Shown in pieces: positions 23,872-30,985 of a stretch of DNA of 50,899 nt. The DNA comes from Planctomycetota bacterium (GTDB lineage Bacteria; Planctomycetota; UBA8742; UBA2392). The stretch spans positions 1 to 50,899 of the forward strand of contig JAGQRH010000027.1 in assembly GCA_020425605.1 (NCBI GenBank), written 5' to 3'. The notes below the pieces were generated by a model. It had not been told where the DNA came from. It ran no database searches and saw nothing but the letters and a program-made list of their open reading frames with translations. How positions within the stretch are numbered: the stretch's first letter is position 1; each line of letters opens with the position of its first letter. Made by a program: the position numbers and the translations under genes.

Positions 23872-26547
23872 ATGGCAAAGAAGGAAGTTACTCCGCCCAC
23901 GCAGCCGTCCGACGGACGTATCGAGCCGTTGAACATCGCGGACGAAATGCGCGAGTCATACCTGACATACGCAATGAGCGTGATTGTCAGCCGCGCACTG
24001 CCCGATGTGCGCGACGGGCTTAAGCCGTCGCAGCGCCGCGTGCTGGTCGCGATGAACGACCTGAACCTCAGCGCCACAAGCAAGCACCGCAAGTGCGCCA
24101 AGATCTGCGGCGATACTTCGGGCAACTATCACCCGCACGGCGAATCGGTCGTCTACCCGACGCTGGTGCGAATGGGGCAGGACTTCAACACCCGCTACAT
24201 GCTGGTCGATCCGCAGGGCAACTTCGGCACCATCGACGGCGATCCGCCGGCCGCCATGCGATACACCGAGGCGCGCATGACCCGCGCCGCCACGGACATG
24301 CTGGAGGACCTCGACAAGGACACCGTCGACTTCATCGACAACTTCGAGGGCACGCGCAAAGAGCCAATGGTGCTGCCGGGCAAGTTCCCGAACCTGCTGT
24401 GTAACGGAACTTCCGGTATTGCGGTCGGCATGGCGACCTCAATGGCGCCGCACAACGTCAACGAAATCTGCGACGCGATTACCCATGTGATCGACGAGCC
24501 GGACTGCGAAGTCGAGGCGCTGTGCAAGATCGTCAAAGGCCCGGACTTTCCCACCGGCGGCGTGATTTGTGGCGTGAAGCCGATCCGCGAGGCCTACAAG
24601 ACCGGCCGGAGCATCGTAACGGTGCGGGGCAAAGTTGAGATCGAGCAGGGCGACCACGGCAAGTCGAACCTCATCATTACGGAAATCCCTTACCAGGTTA
24701 ACAAGAGCACCCTGATCGACCGGATCGCAGGGCTCGTGCGTGCGGGCAGTATCACCGGCGTGGCGGACATCCGCGATTACAGCAAGAAGGACATTCGCCT
24801 TGTTGTCGAAGTCAAGCGCGGCGACGACCCGAACATCGTGCTGAACCAGCTTTTCAAACACACCCAGCTGCAACAGAGCTTCAGCATCATCAACATCGCC
24901 ATCGTCGAGGGCCGCCCGCACACCCTGAACCTGAAGCAGCTTTGCGAGGCGTACCGCGACCACCGCAAGGAAGTGATTCTCAGGCGCACGCGCTGGTTGC
25001 TGAACAAGGCCCGCGCCCGCCAGCATGTCGTGATCGGCCTGCTCCTCGCGCTGACCAAGATGGACGAGATCATCAAGCTGATCCGTGCTTCCAAGGACGT
25101 GCCGGAAGCCCGTGAGAAGCTGATGGCTCTGAAATTCGCGAAGAAAGTAAAGACCGAGGGCGGGCTGACGATCGTCGACAACGAGACGCTGACTCGCGTA
25201 CAGGCCGACGCGATCCTGGCCATGACGCTGTCCAAGCTGACCGGTCTTGAACGCGACAAGCTGGAAGAGGAATACGCGGCACTGCTGGCAGAAATCGCGG
25301 ACCTGATGGACATCCTCGCACGCGATGAGCGCGTGCTGGGCATCATCAAGACCGACCTCGAAGACGTGAAAAAGCGTCACGGCGACAAGCGTCGCACAGA
25401 AATCCAGACCGCCGGCCTTGAGGACTTCGACATTACCGACCTGATTCCCGACGAGCAGATGGTCGTCACGATCAGCGCCGAGGGATACATCAAGCGCGTG
25501 CCGCTGGACTCGTATCGTCGCCAACTTCGCGGCGGCATGGGCTCAACTGGCAGCAAGAGCAAAGAGGGCGACTACGTAGAGCACTTCTTCATAGCCAGCA
25601 CCCACGACTACCTGCTGGTGTTCACCAGCCTGGGCAAGTTGCTGTGGCTGAAGGTCTATGACGTGCCCGAATTCGGCAAACAGGCCAAGGGGCGCGCCCT
25701 GATCAACCTGCTGAACATCAGCAATGTCGAGAAGGTCAGCGCGTGCATCAAGGTGCGTGAATTCGACACGGGCCAGAACCTTGTCTTCGTGACGCAAAAT
25801 GGCCAGATCAAGAAGACCGAGCTCAGCGCTTACAGCAACGTCACCAAGAAGGGCATCCGCGCCATTTCGCTGAAGGAAGGCGACCGCCTGATCGATGTGA
25901 TGCTCACGCGCGGCCAGGACGAGCTGGTGATCACGACCCGCAAGGGATACGCGATCCGCTTCAATGAAACCGACTGCAGGACCATGGGCCGCGTCGCCGC
26001 CGGCGTGCGAGGAATCAGCTTGCGCAAGGGCGACGAAGTCATGGACGCGGCCGTGGTAAACCGTAACGCCGCACTGCTGACCGTGACCGGCAAGGGATTC
26101 GGAAAGCGCACAGCCTACGACGAGTACCGAATCCAGAGCCGCGGCGGCAAGGGCATCATCAACTACAAGATCACGGACAAGACGGGCGAAGTCGTTGCGG
26201 CCAAGAGCGTGTTCGAAGGCGATGAGATCATGCTGATGACCAAGGGCGGCGTCGTGCTGCGCACGGCCGTCACCGAAAGCAGCATGCGCGAGATCGGGCG
26301 GGCAACGCAAGGCGTGCGCCTGATGCGGGTCGAGGACGGCGACGAGATCAGCAGCGTCGTGAAGATCATGAACGAAGCCGACGCGTTCGACAAAGCAGAC
26401 CAGGCGGAAGCCGAGACCCACGCCGACAGTGTCGTGGAAACCCTGATGAAGGAAGGCCTCGAAGGCCACGCCAAGAAAGTAGGCGGCGACAAGAAGGGCT
26501 CAAAGAAGAAGGGCAAGAAAAAGAAATCCGGCGGCGAAGACGAGTAG
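23872..26547 (+). CDS. gyrA: DNA gyrase subunit A
   Basis: The 891-residue protein is the breakage-reunion subunit of a type IIA topoisomerase. The active tyrosine is Tyr131 in A-A-M-R-Y-T-E-A-R. The quinolone-resistance region reads H-P-H-G-E-S-V-V-Y-P-T, so the E. coli Asp87 position is Pro. The C-terminal beta-pinwheel includes a GyrA-box form Q-S-R-G-G-K-G near residue 755, which favours GyrA over ParC. The last ~20 residues are a Lys/Gly-rich tail. ATG 23872 has an AGAGGA site. No gyrB is adjacent. Confidence 0.93.
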   Translation: MAKKEVTPPTQPSDGRIEPLNIADEMRESYLTYAMSVIVSRALPDVRDGLKPSQRRVLVAMNDLNLSATSKHRKCAKICGDTSGNYHPHGESVVYPTLVRMGQDFNTRYMLVDPQGNFGTIDGDPPAAMRYTEARMTRAATDMLEDLDKDTVDFIDNFEGTRKEPMVLPGKFPNLLCNGTSGIAVGMATSMAPHNVNEICDAITHVIDEPDCEVEALCKIVKGPDFPTGGVICGVKPIREAYKTGRSIVTVRGKVEIEQGDHGKSNLIITEIPYQVNKSTLIDRIAGLVRAGSITGVADIRDYSKKDIRLVVEVKRGDDPNIVLNQLFKHTQLQQSFSIINIAIVEGRPHTLNLKQLCEAYRDHRKEVILRRTRWLLNKARARQHVVIGLLLALTKMDEIIKLIRASKDVPEAREKLMALKFAKKVKTEGGLTIVDNETLTRVQADAILAMTLSKLTGLERDKLEEEYAALLAEIADLMDILARDERVLGIIKTDLEDVKKRHGDKRRTEIQTAGLEDFDITDLIPDEQMVVTISAEGYIKRVPLDSYRRQLRGGMGSTGSKSKEGDYVEHFFIASTHDYLLVFTSLGKLLWLKVYDVPEFGKQAKGRALINLLNISNVEKVSACIKVREFDTGQNLVFVTQNGQIKKTELSAYSNVTKKGIRAISLKEGDRLIDVMLTRGQDELVITTRKGYAIRFNETDCRTMGRVAAGVRGISLRKGDEVMDAAVVNRNAALLTVTGKGFGKRTAYDEYRIQSRGGKGIINYKITDKTGEVVAAKSVFEGDEIMLMTKGGVVLRTAVTESSMREIGRATQGVRLMRVEDGDEISSVVKIMNEADAFDKADQAEAETHADSVVETLMKEGLEGHAKKVGGDKKGSKKKGKKKKSGGEDE

Positions 26548-26567
26548 CCGATCGATCGAATTGTCGA

Positions 26568-26604
26568 GGGGTCGGGTACTATGTGCCCGACCCCGTTCTT
26601 GTTG
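26568..26604 (+). terminator. Terminator after gyrA
   Basis: A 9-bp stem GGGGTCGGG/CCCGACCCC (26568-26576 with 26586-26594) can be extended inward by three pairs and is followed by GTTCTTGTTG, a moderate T-rich tail. It lies 20 bases after the gyrA stop. An ATG at 26581 falls in its loop, which argues against that being the next gene's start. Confidence 0.75.
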
Positions 26605-26613
26605 AGGAACCAC

Positions 26614-27099
26614 ATGTTCGCGTCTTCCGGATTGCTCGACATCCACCAGCGCTCCCACCTGAGCTTGCAGAAACTGGTGGATCACTGTGCAGGGTTCTCT
26701 CAGGAAGAGTTGAGTCGCGAAATCGATGGCTTTGGCTACCCGTCGATCCGCCACCAGCTGCACCACGTGATAGGGGCTGAGCACTACTGGCTTGGAGTGC
26801 TGCAGGGCGAGATGCTGGTGGATGAAGACCCGGCCGACATGGCCGACATTGACGCTCTGCGCGCCTATCGCAAACGCGTCGTCGCCAAGACTGTCGAGTA
26901 CCTGCAAACCGCCGACGAAACCGAACTGAACACCCGCCGCAAGGTCACCGCGTGGGGGCCGCGCGAGATTGAACTCGTGCCCGCCCACGTCATCCTGCGT
27001 ACACAGACGCACATCTTCCAGCACCAGGGGCAGGTTGCCGCCATGTGCCGCCTGCTTGGGCGCCCCATTTCGCCCGGCCTCGACTTCCCACTGACTTGA
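26614..27099 (+). CDS. DinB-like four-helix protein
   Basis: The 161-residue protein resembles the DinB/YfiT superfamily of four-helix bundles that often bind a metal through three histidines. R-H-Q-L-H-H-V-I-G-A-E-x-Y-W-L is the first helix motif and H-I-F-Q-H-Q-G-Q-V near the C-terminus supplies the typical His-x3-His. Family members include thiol-dependent S-transferases, but most are uncharacterised. ATG 26614 has a TGAGGA site 5 bases upstream and avoids the gyrA terminator. It converges on the radical SAM gene; their stops are adjacent. Confidence 0.82.
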   Translation: MFASSGLLDIHQRSHLSLQKLVDHCAGFSQEELSREIDGFGYPSIRHQLHHVIGAEHYWLGVLQGEMLVDEDPADMADIDALRAYRKRVVAKTVEYLQTADETELNTRRKVTAWGPREIELVPAHVILRTQTHIFQHQGQVAAMCRLLGRPISPGLDFPLT

Positions 27100-28749
27100 T
27101 CATTGCAAGGGCGCCGGCACACCCTGGGCCGAGATGCGCATGGGTGGCGAGGGACGTGGATTCGGCATGCGGAACTCGCGGCGAATGAGCTTGGGGTGCT
27201 GGAACAGGTTGAGCTTCAACGTTAGCGCAGTCCACAAGGCGGCGGGCACGGCGCCGGCGCTCAGCGCACGCTCTTTCATGGTTGGCTTGCCGAGGATGCT
27301 GTGAATTCGCCGTTCCAGCTGCTTCAACGCTCGCCGTGTTTCACGAGTGGGGCCGAACAGGCGCCCGGGCAAGAATGCCGGGTATGAACTGCGCACGAAC
27401 GCTGCGAATAGCTCAGCCTTCTTGCGCATGATCGGGATGGGCGAATCCTTCCACTTAAGGTACCCGTTCAGCCATACCTCGACGGCGCGGTAGATCGATG
27501 GCCCGAGCCGCTCAAAGTCCTGCTGGAAGCAGTCGGCCTGATGCGCCTCGATCTCGGCGGCCGTCATCGTCTCGTGTTTCACCAGCGAGTAGAAGCCGGT
27601 GCCCTTGCGCCAGTAGTGAGTCTTCGGGTCGTCCTCGATTTCCTGGTGGAACAGTCGGTCAGCCTTTACTCGCTCGAAGAACGGCGTGCCGGGCACCGGG
27701 CCATAGATCAGGAATTGAGAGAACGCGGGCTTTAGAGCCAGCAGGCCGTCAAGTTCCTCCTGGATGATCTCGGGCGTCTGGTAGGGGAAGCCGACGATCA
27801 TCGAGGCCAGCACGGTGATTCCGTGTTCTCGGAACTCGTTGAAAACTTCGTCCACAGGACGGCCGGACTGCTTGTCGTAGCCTGAGCGTGTGCCCTCGTA
27901 CCCGATCCAGACTCCGTCGATGCCCATCTCCATGATCTCGGTGACAGTGAAGCGGCTGAGCGCACGCACGCTCGCAAAGCAGAATACCGATATGGGTTTG
28001 CCGCCCTCGATCACGCGGTCGCGGAACTCCATCGCGCGCTGGCGGTTCAGCAGGAAGTCCTCGTCCATGATCATGATGTTCATGTCCGGGTCGATCTCGT
28101 GGTACTTGCGCACTACGTCGTAGATGTCCTTGCCAGTGGGCAGCAGGCGAATGTGACGGCGCTTGAAGTAGTGCGAAGTACAGCAGAAGTCGCAACCGTT
28201 GGCGCACCCCAGACCGGCGAATACGATGCCGGTCTGCGAAACGTGCTGGCCGAACACGCGGAGCGGGTTGATTACGGTGGGGTGGGTGTAGGGCATTTCG
28301 CGTTCGGGCTCACCCAGCAGGCGGCGCATGAACGCTACACCTTCTTCGCGGCAGATGTGGTCCCCGTATGGTGCGAGCACTTCATCGTCGAGCACAGTGC
28401 CGTGGCTGCCGAGAATAATCTCGGCCTTTGGCGCGTGCTCGCGCACGAGCGCGACCATTTCCTCCATGATGTGGAAGGTTGCAAGGATAAAGGAGATGCC
28501 GACGTAATCGTACCCCTTCTTCAGCTCGTGGATCAGCTCGGACCGTGACGGGTACTGCAGCACCACCGTGGGTGCTTCGAGGTTGACCGCGATGTATTCA
28601 AGCGAGAACTGGGTATGCAAAGAGCGCGGGCTGAACATTCCCTGCGCGCGCGTAACTTGCCCGTAAAGCAGCTCGTAGCCGACGCTGGGCGCGTCGCCAT
28701 AGGCCTCACCCAATGGCCGGCAGACGCTCGTGAACAAGACTTTTTTCAA
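27100..28749 (-). CDS. B12-binding-type radical SAM protein
   Basis: The 549-residue protein has an N-terminal cobalamin-binding-like region (~50-150: D-Y-V-G-I-S-F-I-L-A-T, I-I-L-G-S-H-G-T) and a radical SAM core with the cluster motif C-A-N-G-C-D-F-C (Cys182, 186, 189). M-D-E-D-F and I-G-Y-E-G-T-R follow, as in the Fe-S/SAM barrel. The last ~170 residues are specific to this protein and end in a Pro-rich tail. This subfamily methylates or rearranges unreactive carbons, often in lipids or secondary metabolites; the substrate here is unknown. The start is TTG 28749, with AAGGA upstream; no nearer ATG precedes the conserved start K-K-V-L-F-T. Confidence 0.85.
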   Translation of the reverse strand: MKKVLFTSVCRPLGEAYGDAPSVGYELLYGQVTRAQGMFSPRSLHTQFSLEYIAVNLEAPTVVLQYPSRSELIHELKKGYDYVGISFILATFHIMEEMVALVREHAPKAEIILGSHGTVLDDEVLAPYGDHICREEGVAFMRRLLGEPEREMPYTHPTVINPLRVFGQHVSQTGIVFAGLGCANGCDFCCTSHYFKRRHIRLLPTGKDIYDVVRKYHEIDPDMNIMIMDEDFLLNRQRAMEFRDRVIEGGKPISVFCFASVRALSRFTVTEIMEMGIDGVWIGYEGTRSGYDKQSGRPVDEVFNEFREHGITVLASMIVGFPYQTPEIIQEELDGLLALKPAFSQFLIYGPVPGTPFFERVKADRLFHQEIEDDPKTHYWRKGTGFYSLVKHETMTAAEIEAHQADCFQQDFERLGPSIYRAVEVWLNGYLKWKDSPIPIMRKKAELFAAFVRSSYPAFLPGRLFGPTRETRRALKQLERRIHSILGKPTMKERALSAGAVPAALWTALTLKLNLFQHPKLIRREFRMPNPRPSPPMRISAQGVPAPLQ

Positions 28750-28940
28750 CGGAGATCCTTGATCGTGGCGGCGCCGGGCTGATCGTTGCCGGCCGAAATA
28801 ATCAGATTATCGGATATAGATATCGATTTACAAGAGGCTGGGGTCGTGTCCGGGACAAGCAGCCATGGCGCCGTCGAGTTTTTCCACTTCCATCCTCGCT
28901 GTCCGTGCTGCTAACTATGTGCGGAAGGAAGGGTGCGCAT

Positions 28941-29408
28941 ATGGCTGAAGCCAAGGTGCTGGGACTGGCGATCGGGCCTGAGGGCAACGAGACGCCGATT
29001 TATCGTGAGCCGCGTGACAGCGTGATGCTGGTCGAGGGCAAGGGCGTCGAGGGTGACAAGAAGTTCGGCAAGAGCCACGGCCGGCAGGTGAATCTGCTGT
29101 CTGAGCGCAGCTACAAGTGGTTCGAGCGCAACTTCGGGCGCGAGCTAAGCCTGCCGGGCGGTTTCGGCGAGAACATCGTGGTTTCACGCGAACTCGACCT
29201 TGCATGGCTTGATCTGGGGCAGCGGATCAACATTGGCGATGCGGTGGTCGAAGTTGTCACGCCCCGCTCGCCTTGTGCCGGTTTCACGGAGGCTGTTGAC
29301 GGCGTAAAAGTCAGCCACTTCGTAGGCCACGTGGGCTGGATGTGCGCGGTCGTGAAGGGCGGCGCGATCAAAGTGGGCGACAGGGCCGTCATTGAGGAAG
29401 ACGAATAG
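28941..29408 (+). CDS. MOSC domain protein
   Basis: The 155-residue protein is a stand-alone MOSC domain, related to the C-terminal domain of molybdenum cofactor sulfurase. G-L-A-I-G-P-E-G opens the fold, F-G-K-S-x-G-R-Q-V-N-L-L-S follows, and the conserved cysteine is in T-P-R-S-P-C-A-G-F. Such proteins are predicted to carry sulfur or handle Mo cofactor-related ligands. ATG 28941 has a GGAAGGAAGGG site. The stop codon overlaps the GTG start of the next gene (TAGTG), and the end of this gene supplies its ribosome binding site (GAGGAAG), so the two are coupled. Confidence 0.88.
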   Translation: MAEAKVLGLAIGPEGNETPIYREPRDSVMLVEGKGVEGDKKFGKSHGRQVNLLSERSYKWFERNFGRELSLPGGFGENIVVSRELDLAWLDLGQRINIGDAVVEVVTPRSPCAGFTEAVDGVKVSHFVGHVGWMCAVVKGGAIKVGDRAVIEEDE

Positions 29409-30190
29409 TGGGCATTGCGGTCATCCTGGCGCTGCTGGGTACCCTGCTGGTCGGGATCGGGCTGGCGTTGTTCTTTCCGAGCGCGCCACAGGTGCCGATC
29501 CTGAGCGAGGGCGATTGGCCCTTGCTGATCACCATGTTCCTGGGCGCCGGCTGGACGCTGCTTGGCACCATCCAGTTCATGCGCTTCGGCAAGGGGTTCA
29601 TGGCCAAGGCGATGCTGATCCTGATGCTGCTGGTATCGCTGGGTGGCACGGGGCTCGGCGCCTGGTGGGTGCTGGATTTCAGCTATCAGTTGCCGGCGCC
29701 GATCGACCTGCCGGCCGACAAGCCTGCTCCGGCTTTCGAGTTGCCGGACCAGAATGGCCACACCGTCAGCGACATCAGCCTGCGCGGCAAACCGGTGATC
29801 CTGATCTTCGGCCGAGGCGTGTGGTGACCGTATTGCATGAAGGAGCTGGCGGTCGCCAACTCGATCTATCCTGAAATCAAGGCACAGGGCGGCGAGATCG
29901 TCGCCATCACGGCCGGTACACCCGAAGAGATCAAGGCCGCCGCCGGTAAACTGGGGCTCGACTTTCCGTTCCTTGCCGATCCCGAATTCAAGGCCGTGGA
30001 TGCCTACGGATTGCGCCACAAAGATGCGATACCTGGCAAGGACGGCGTGCGCCCGGCGACTGTGTTCTTGCACTCGGATGGCACGGTTGCCTCGATTATC
30101 CAGCCTGAGAATTACCGTTTTGTGGACACGGTCGAGATGCTCAAAGATGGCTTCGCAAAGGCATTGGCCGCGCCCGTGACTTCGCCGTGA
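29408..30190 (+). CDS. Membrane-anchored peroxiredoxin-like selenoprotein (TGA decoded as Sec)
   Basis: Two open frames separated by one TGA are in the same phase and together make a 260-residue protein. The first ~95 residues hold three membrane helices. From ~105 an AhpC/TSA thioredoxin-fold domain follows: A-P-A-F-E-L-P-D-Q-N-G-H-T-V, L-R-G-K-P-V-I-L-I-F-G-R-G-V-W, then TGA (29825-29827, residue 140), then P-Y-C-M-K-E-L. Cysteine homologues read W-C-P-Y-C here, so selenocysteine sits exactly at the catalytic position, giving Sec-x-x-Cys. The domain continues normally to the end (D-F-P-F-L-A-D-P, G-V-R-P-A-T-V-F-L). A SECIS-like hairpin follows the TGA. Start is GTG 29408, coupled to the MOSC gene. 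Likely a membrane-tethered peroxidase or thiol oxidoreductase. Confidence 0.88.
29843..29862 (+). promoter_or_regulatory. SECIS-like hairpin downstream of the Sec TGA
   Basis: GAG-C-TGGC / GCCA-A-CTC pairs 29843-29850 with 29855-29862, with one C/A mismatch and an apical GGTC loop (29851-29854) whose first base is 24 bases after the TGA. Bacterial SECIS elements are short hairpins with GGU in the apical loop, lying in this range behind the UGA; the E. coli fdhF loop also contains GGUC. It lies inside the coding sequence, as expected in bacteria. Confidence 0.7.
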
Positions 30191-30260
30191 CAGCGCGGCG
30201 CTTGTAACTGTGCGCGCTGCGGCTACATTACGGAACCCCCAAGTACTGACGGTTCTTGCC

Positions 30261-30773
30261 ATGAAGACGATTTCGTTGCTCGTCCTGTTTGTGCTGTCGT
30301 TCCTGACGTTCGGTTGCGCGTCGTCGCAGGAAGTGCGCCTGGCCCTTGAGCCTCGCAGCTACGACGAAACGATGACCTGGATCCGCAAGGAAGTCGGCAG
30401 CATCGACAAGGCCGTGATCGGCGCCAACTACGAAGGCGCGGTGCCCGACGCTGAGCGTCTGCGCGAATACACGAAGGCGCTGGCGCGATTTGAGCCGCCG
30501 CGCATGAACAACGATTACGATTCCTACGACGAGTACTTCCGGCAGGCGCAGGACCTGTACCGCACGAGTGACCGGTTGCTGTACATGATCCAGCAGCGCC
30601 GCAAGGAAGATGCCAAGGACCAGTTGGCCGAATTCGCCACGCGCTATAACCGCATGTCCGTGAGCTACGGCCCGAACTACGAAATCAGCGTGCTGGAGCG
30701 CGGGCCTGAAGAGTTCCGCGGGCTCGATAACTTCAGCAGCGAGGTTCCCGGAGAACTGAAGGGAAACCGCTAG
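30261..30773 (+). CDS. Hypothetical lipoprotein
   Basis: The 170-residue protein begins with a lipoprotein signal (M-K-T-I-S-L-L-V-L-F, lipobox L-T-F-G-C with Cys19). The mature part is helical and charged (Y-T-K-A-L-A-R-F-E-P-P, Y-F-R-Q-A-Q-D-L-Y, R-R-K-E-D-A-K-D-Q-L-A-E-F), with no recognisable domain; it may form a small helical bundle. ATG 30261 is chosen because the signal peptide starts there; an in-frame GTG at 30210 is less likely. It lies 70 bp after the selenoprotein gene and is followed by a hairpin terminator. Confidence 0.75.
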   Translation: MKTISLLVLFVLSFLTFGCASSQEVRLALEPRSYDETMTWIRKEVGSIDKAVIGANYEGAVPDAERLREYTKALARFEPPRMNNDYDSYDEYFRQAQDLYRTSDRLLYMIQQRRKEDAKDQLAEFATRYNRMSVSYGPNYEISVLERGPEEFRGLDNFSSEVPGELKGNR

Positions 30774-30798
30774 TTCGTGTTCGAAAGCGCTACTCTGC

Positions 30799-30832
30799 GG
30801 GGCCGGGAACATTCCCGGCCCCGATCGTATTT
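30799..30832 (+). terminator. Terminator after the lipoprotein gene
   Basis: A perfect 11-bp stem, GGGGCCGGGAA with TTCCCGGCCCC (30799-30809, 30812-30822), has only two unpaired bases in the written loop (more when opened) and is followed by GATCGTATTT. The T-run is weak, so termination may be partial. Confidence 0.7.
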
Positions 30833-30985
30833 GCCCCCCGGATTCAGCGCCAATTGCGTGATCTTCGAGTCGTGGGTGGGTTTGTCATACTTCTGCAACC
30901 GGTCGAAATTGCCGTGATGCCCCTTTGGCGCGCGGCCCGAAATCTCTAAACTTGGGCTTCCGCGAGTCATTAGCCTGGAGGACGC

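Noticed and set aside
29825..29827. TGA as a pseudogene-forming nonsense mutation
   Set aside because: The stop falls precisely at the catalytic Cys position, followed by Cys at +3 and a GGUC-loop hairpin, and the downstream frame is undamaged. A sequencing error (TGC to TGA) cannot be fully excluded without reads.
29837..30190. A separate short redoxin gene starting at ATG 29837 after the TGA
   Set aside because: It would lack the first half of the thioredoxin fold and the catalytic residue, has no ribosome binding site, and is in phase with the upstream frame; Sec read-through explains both halves.
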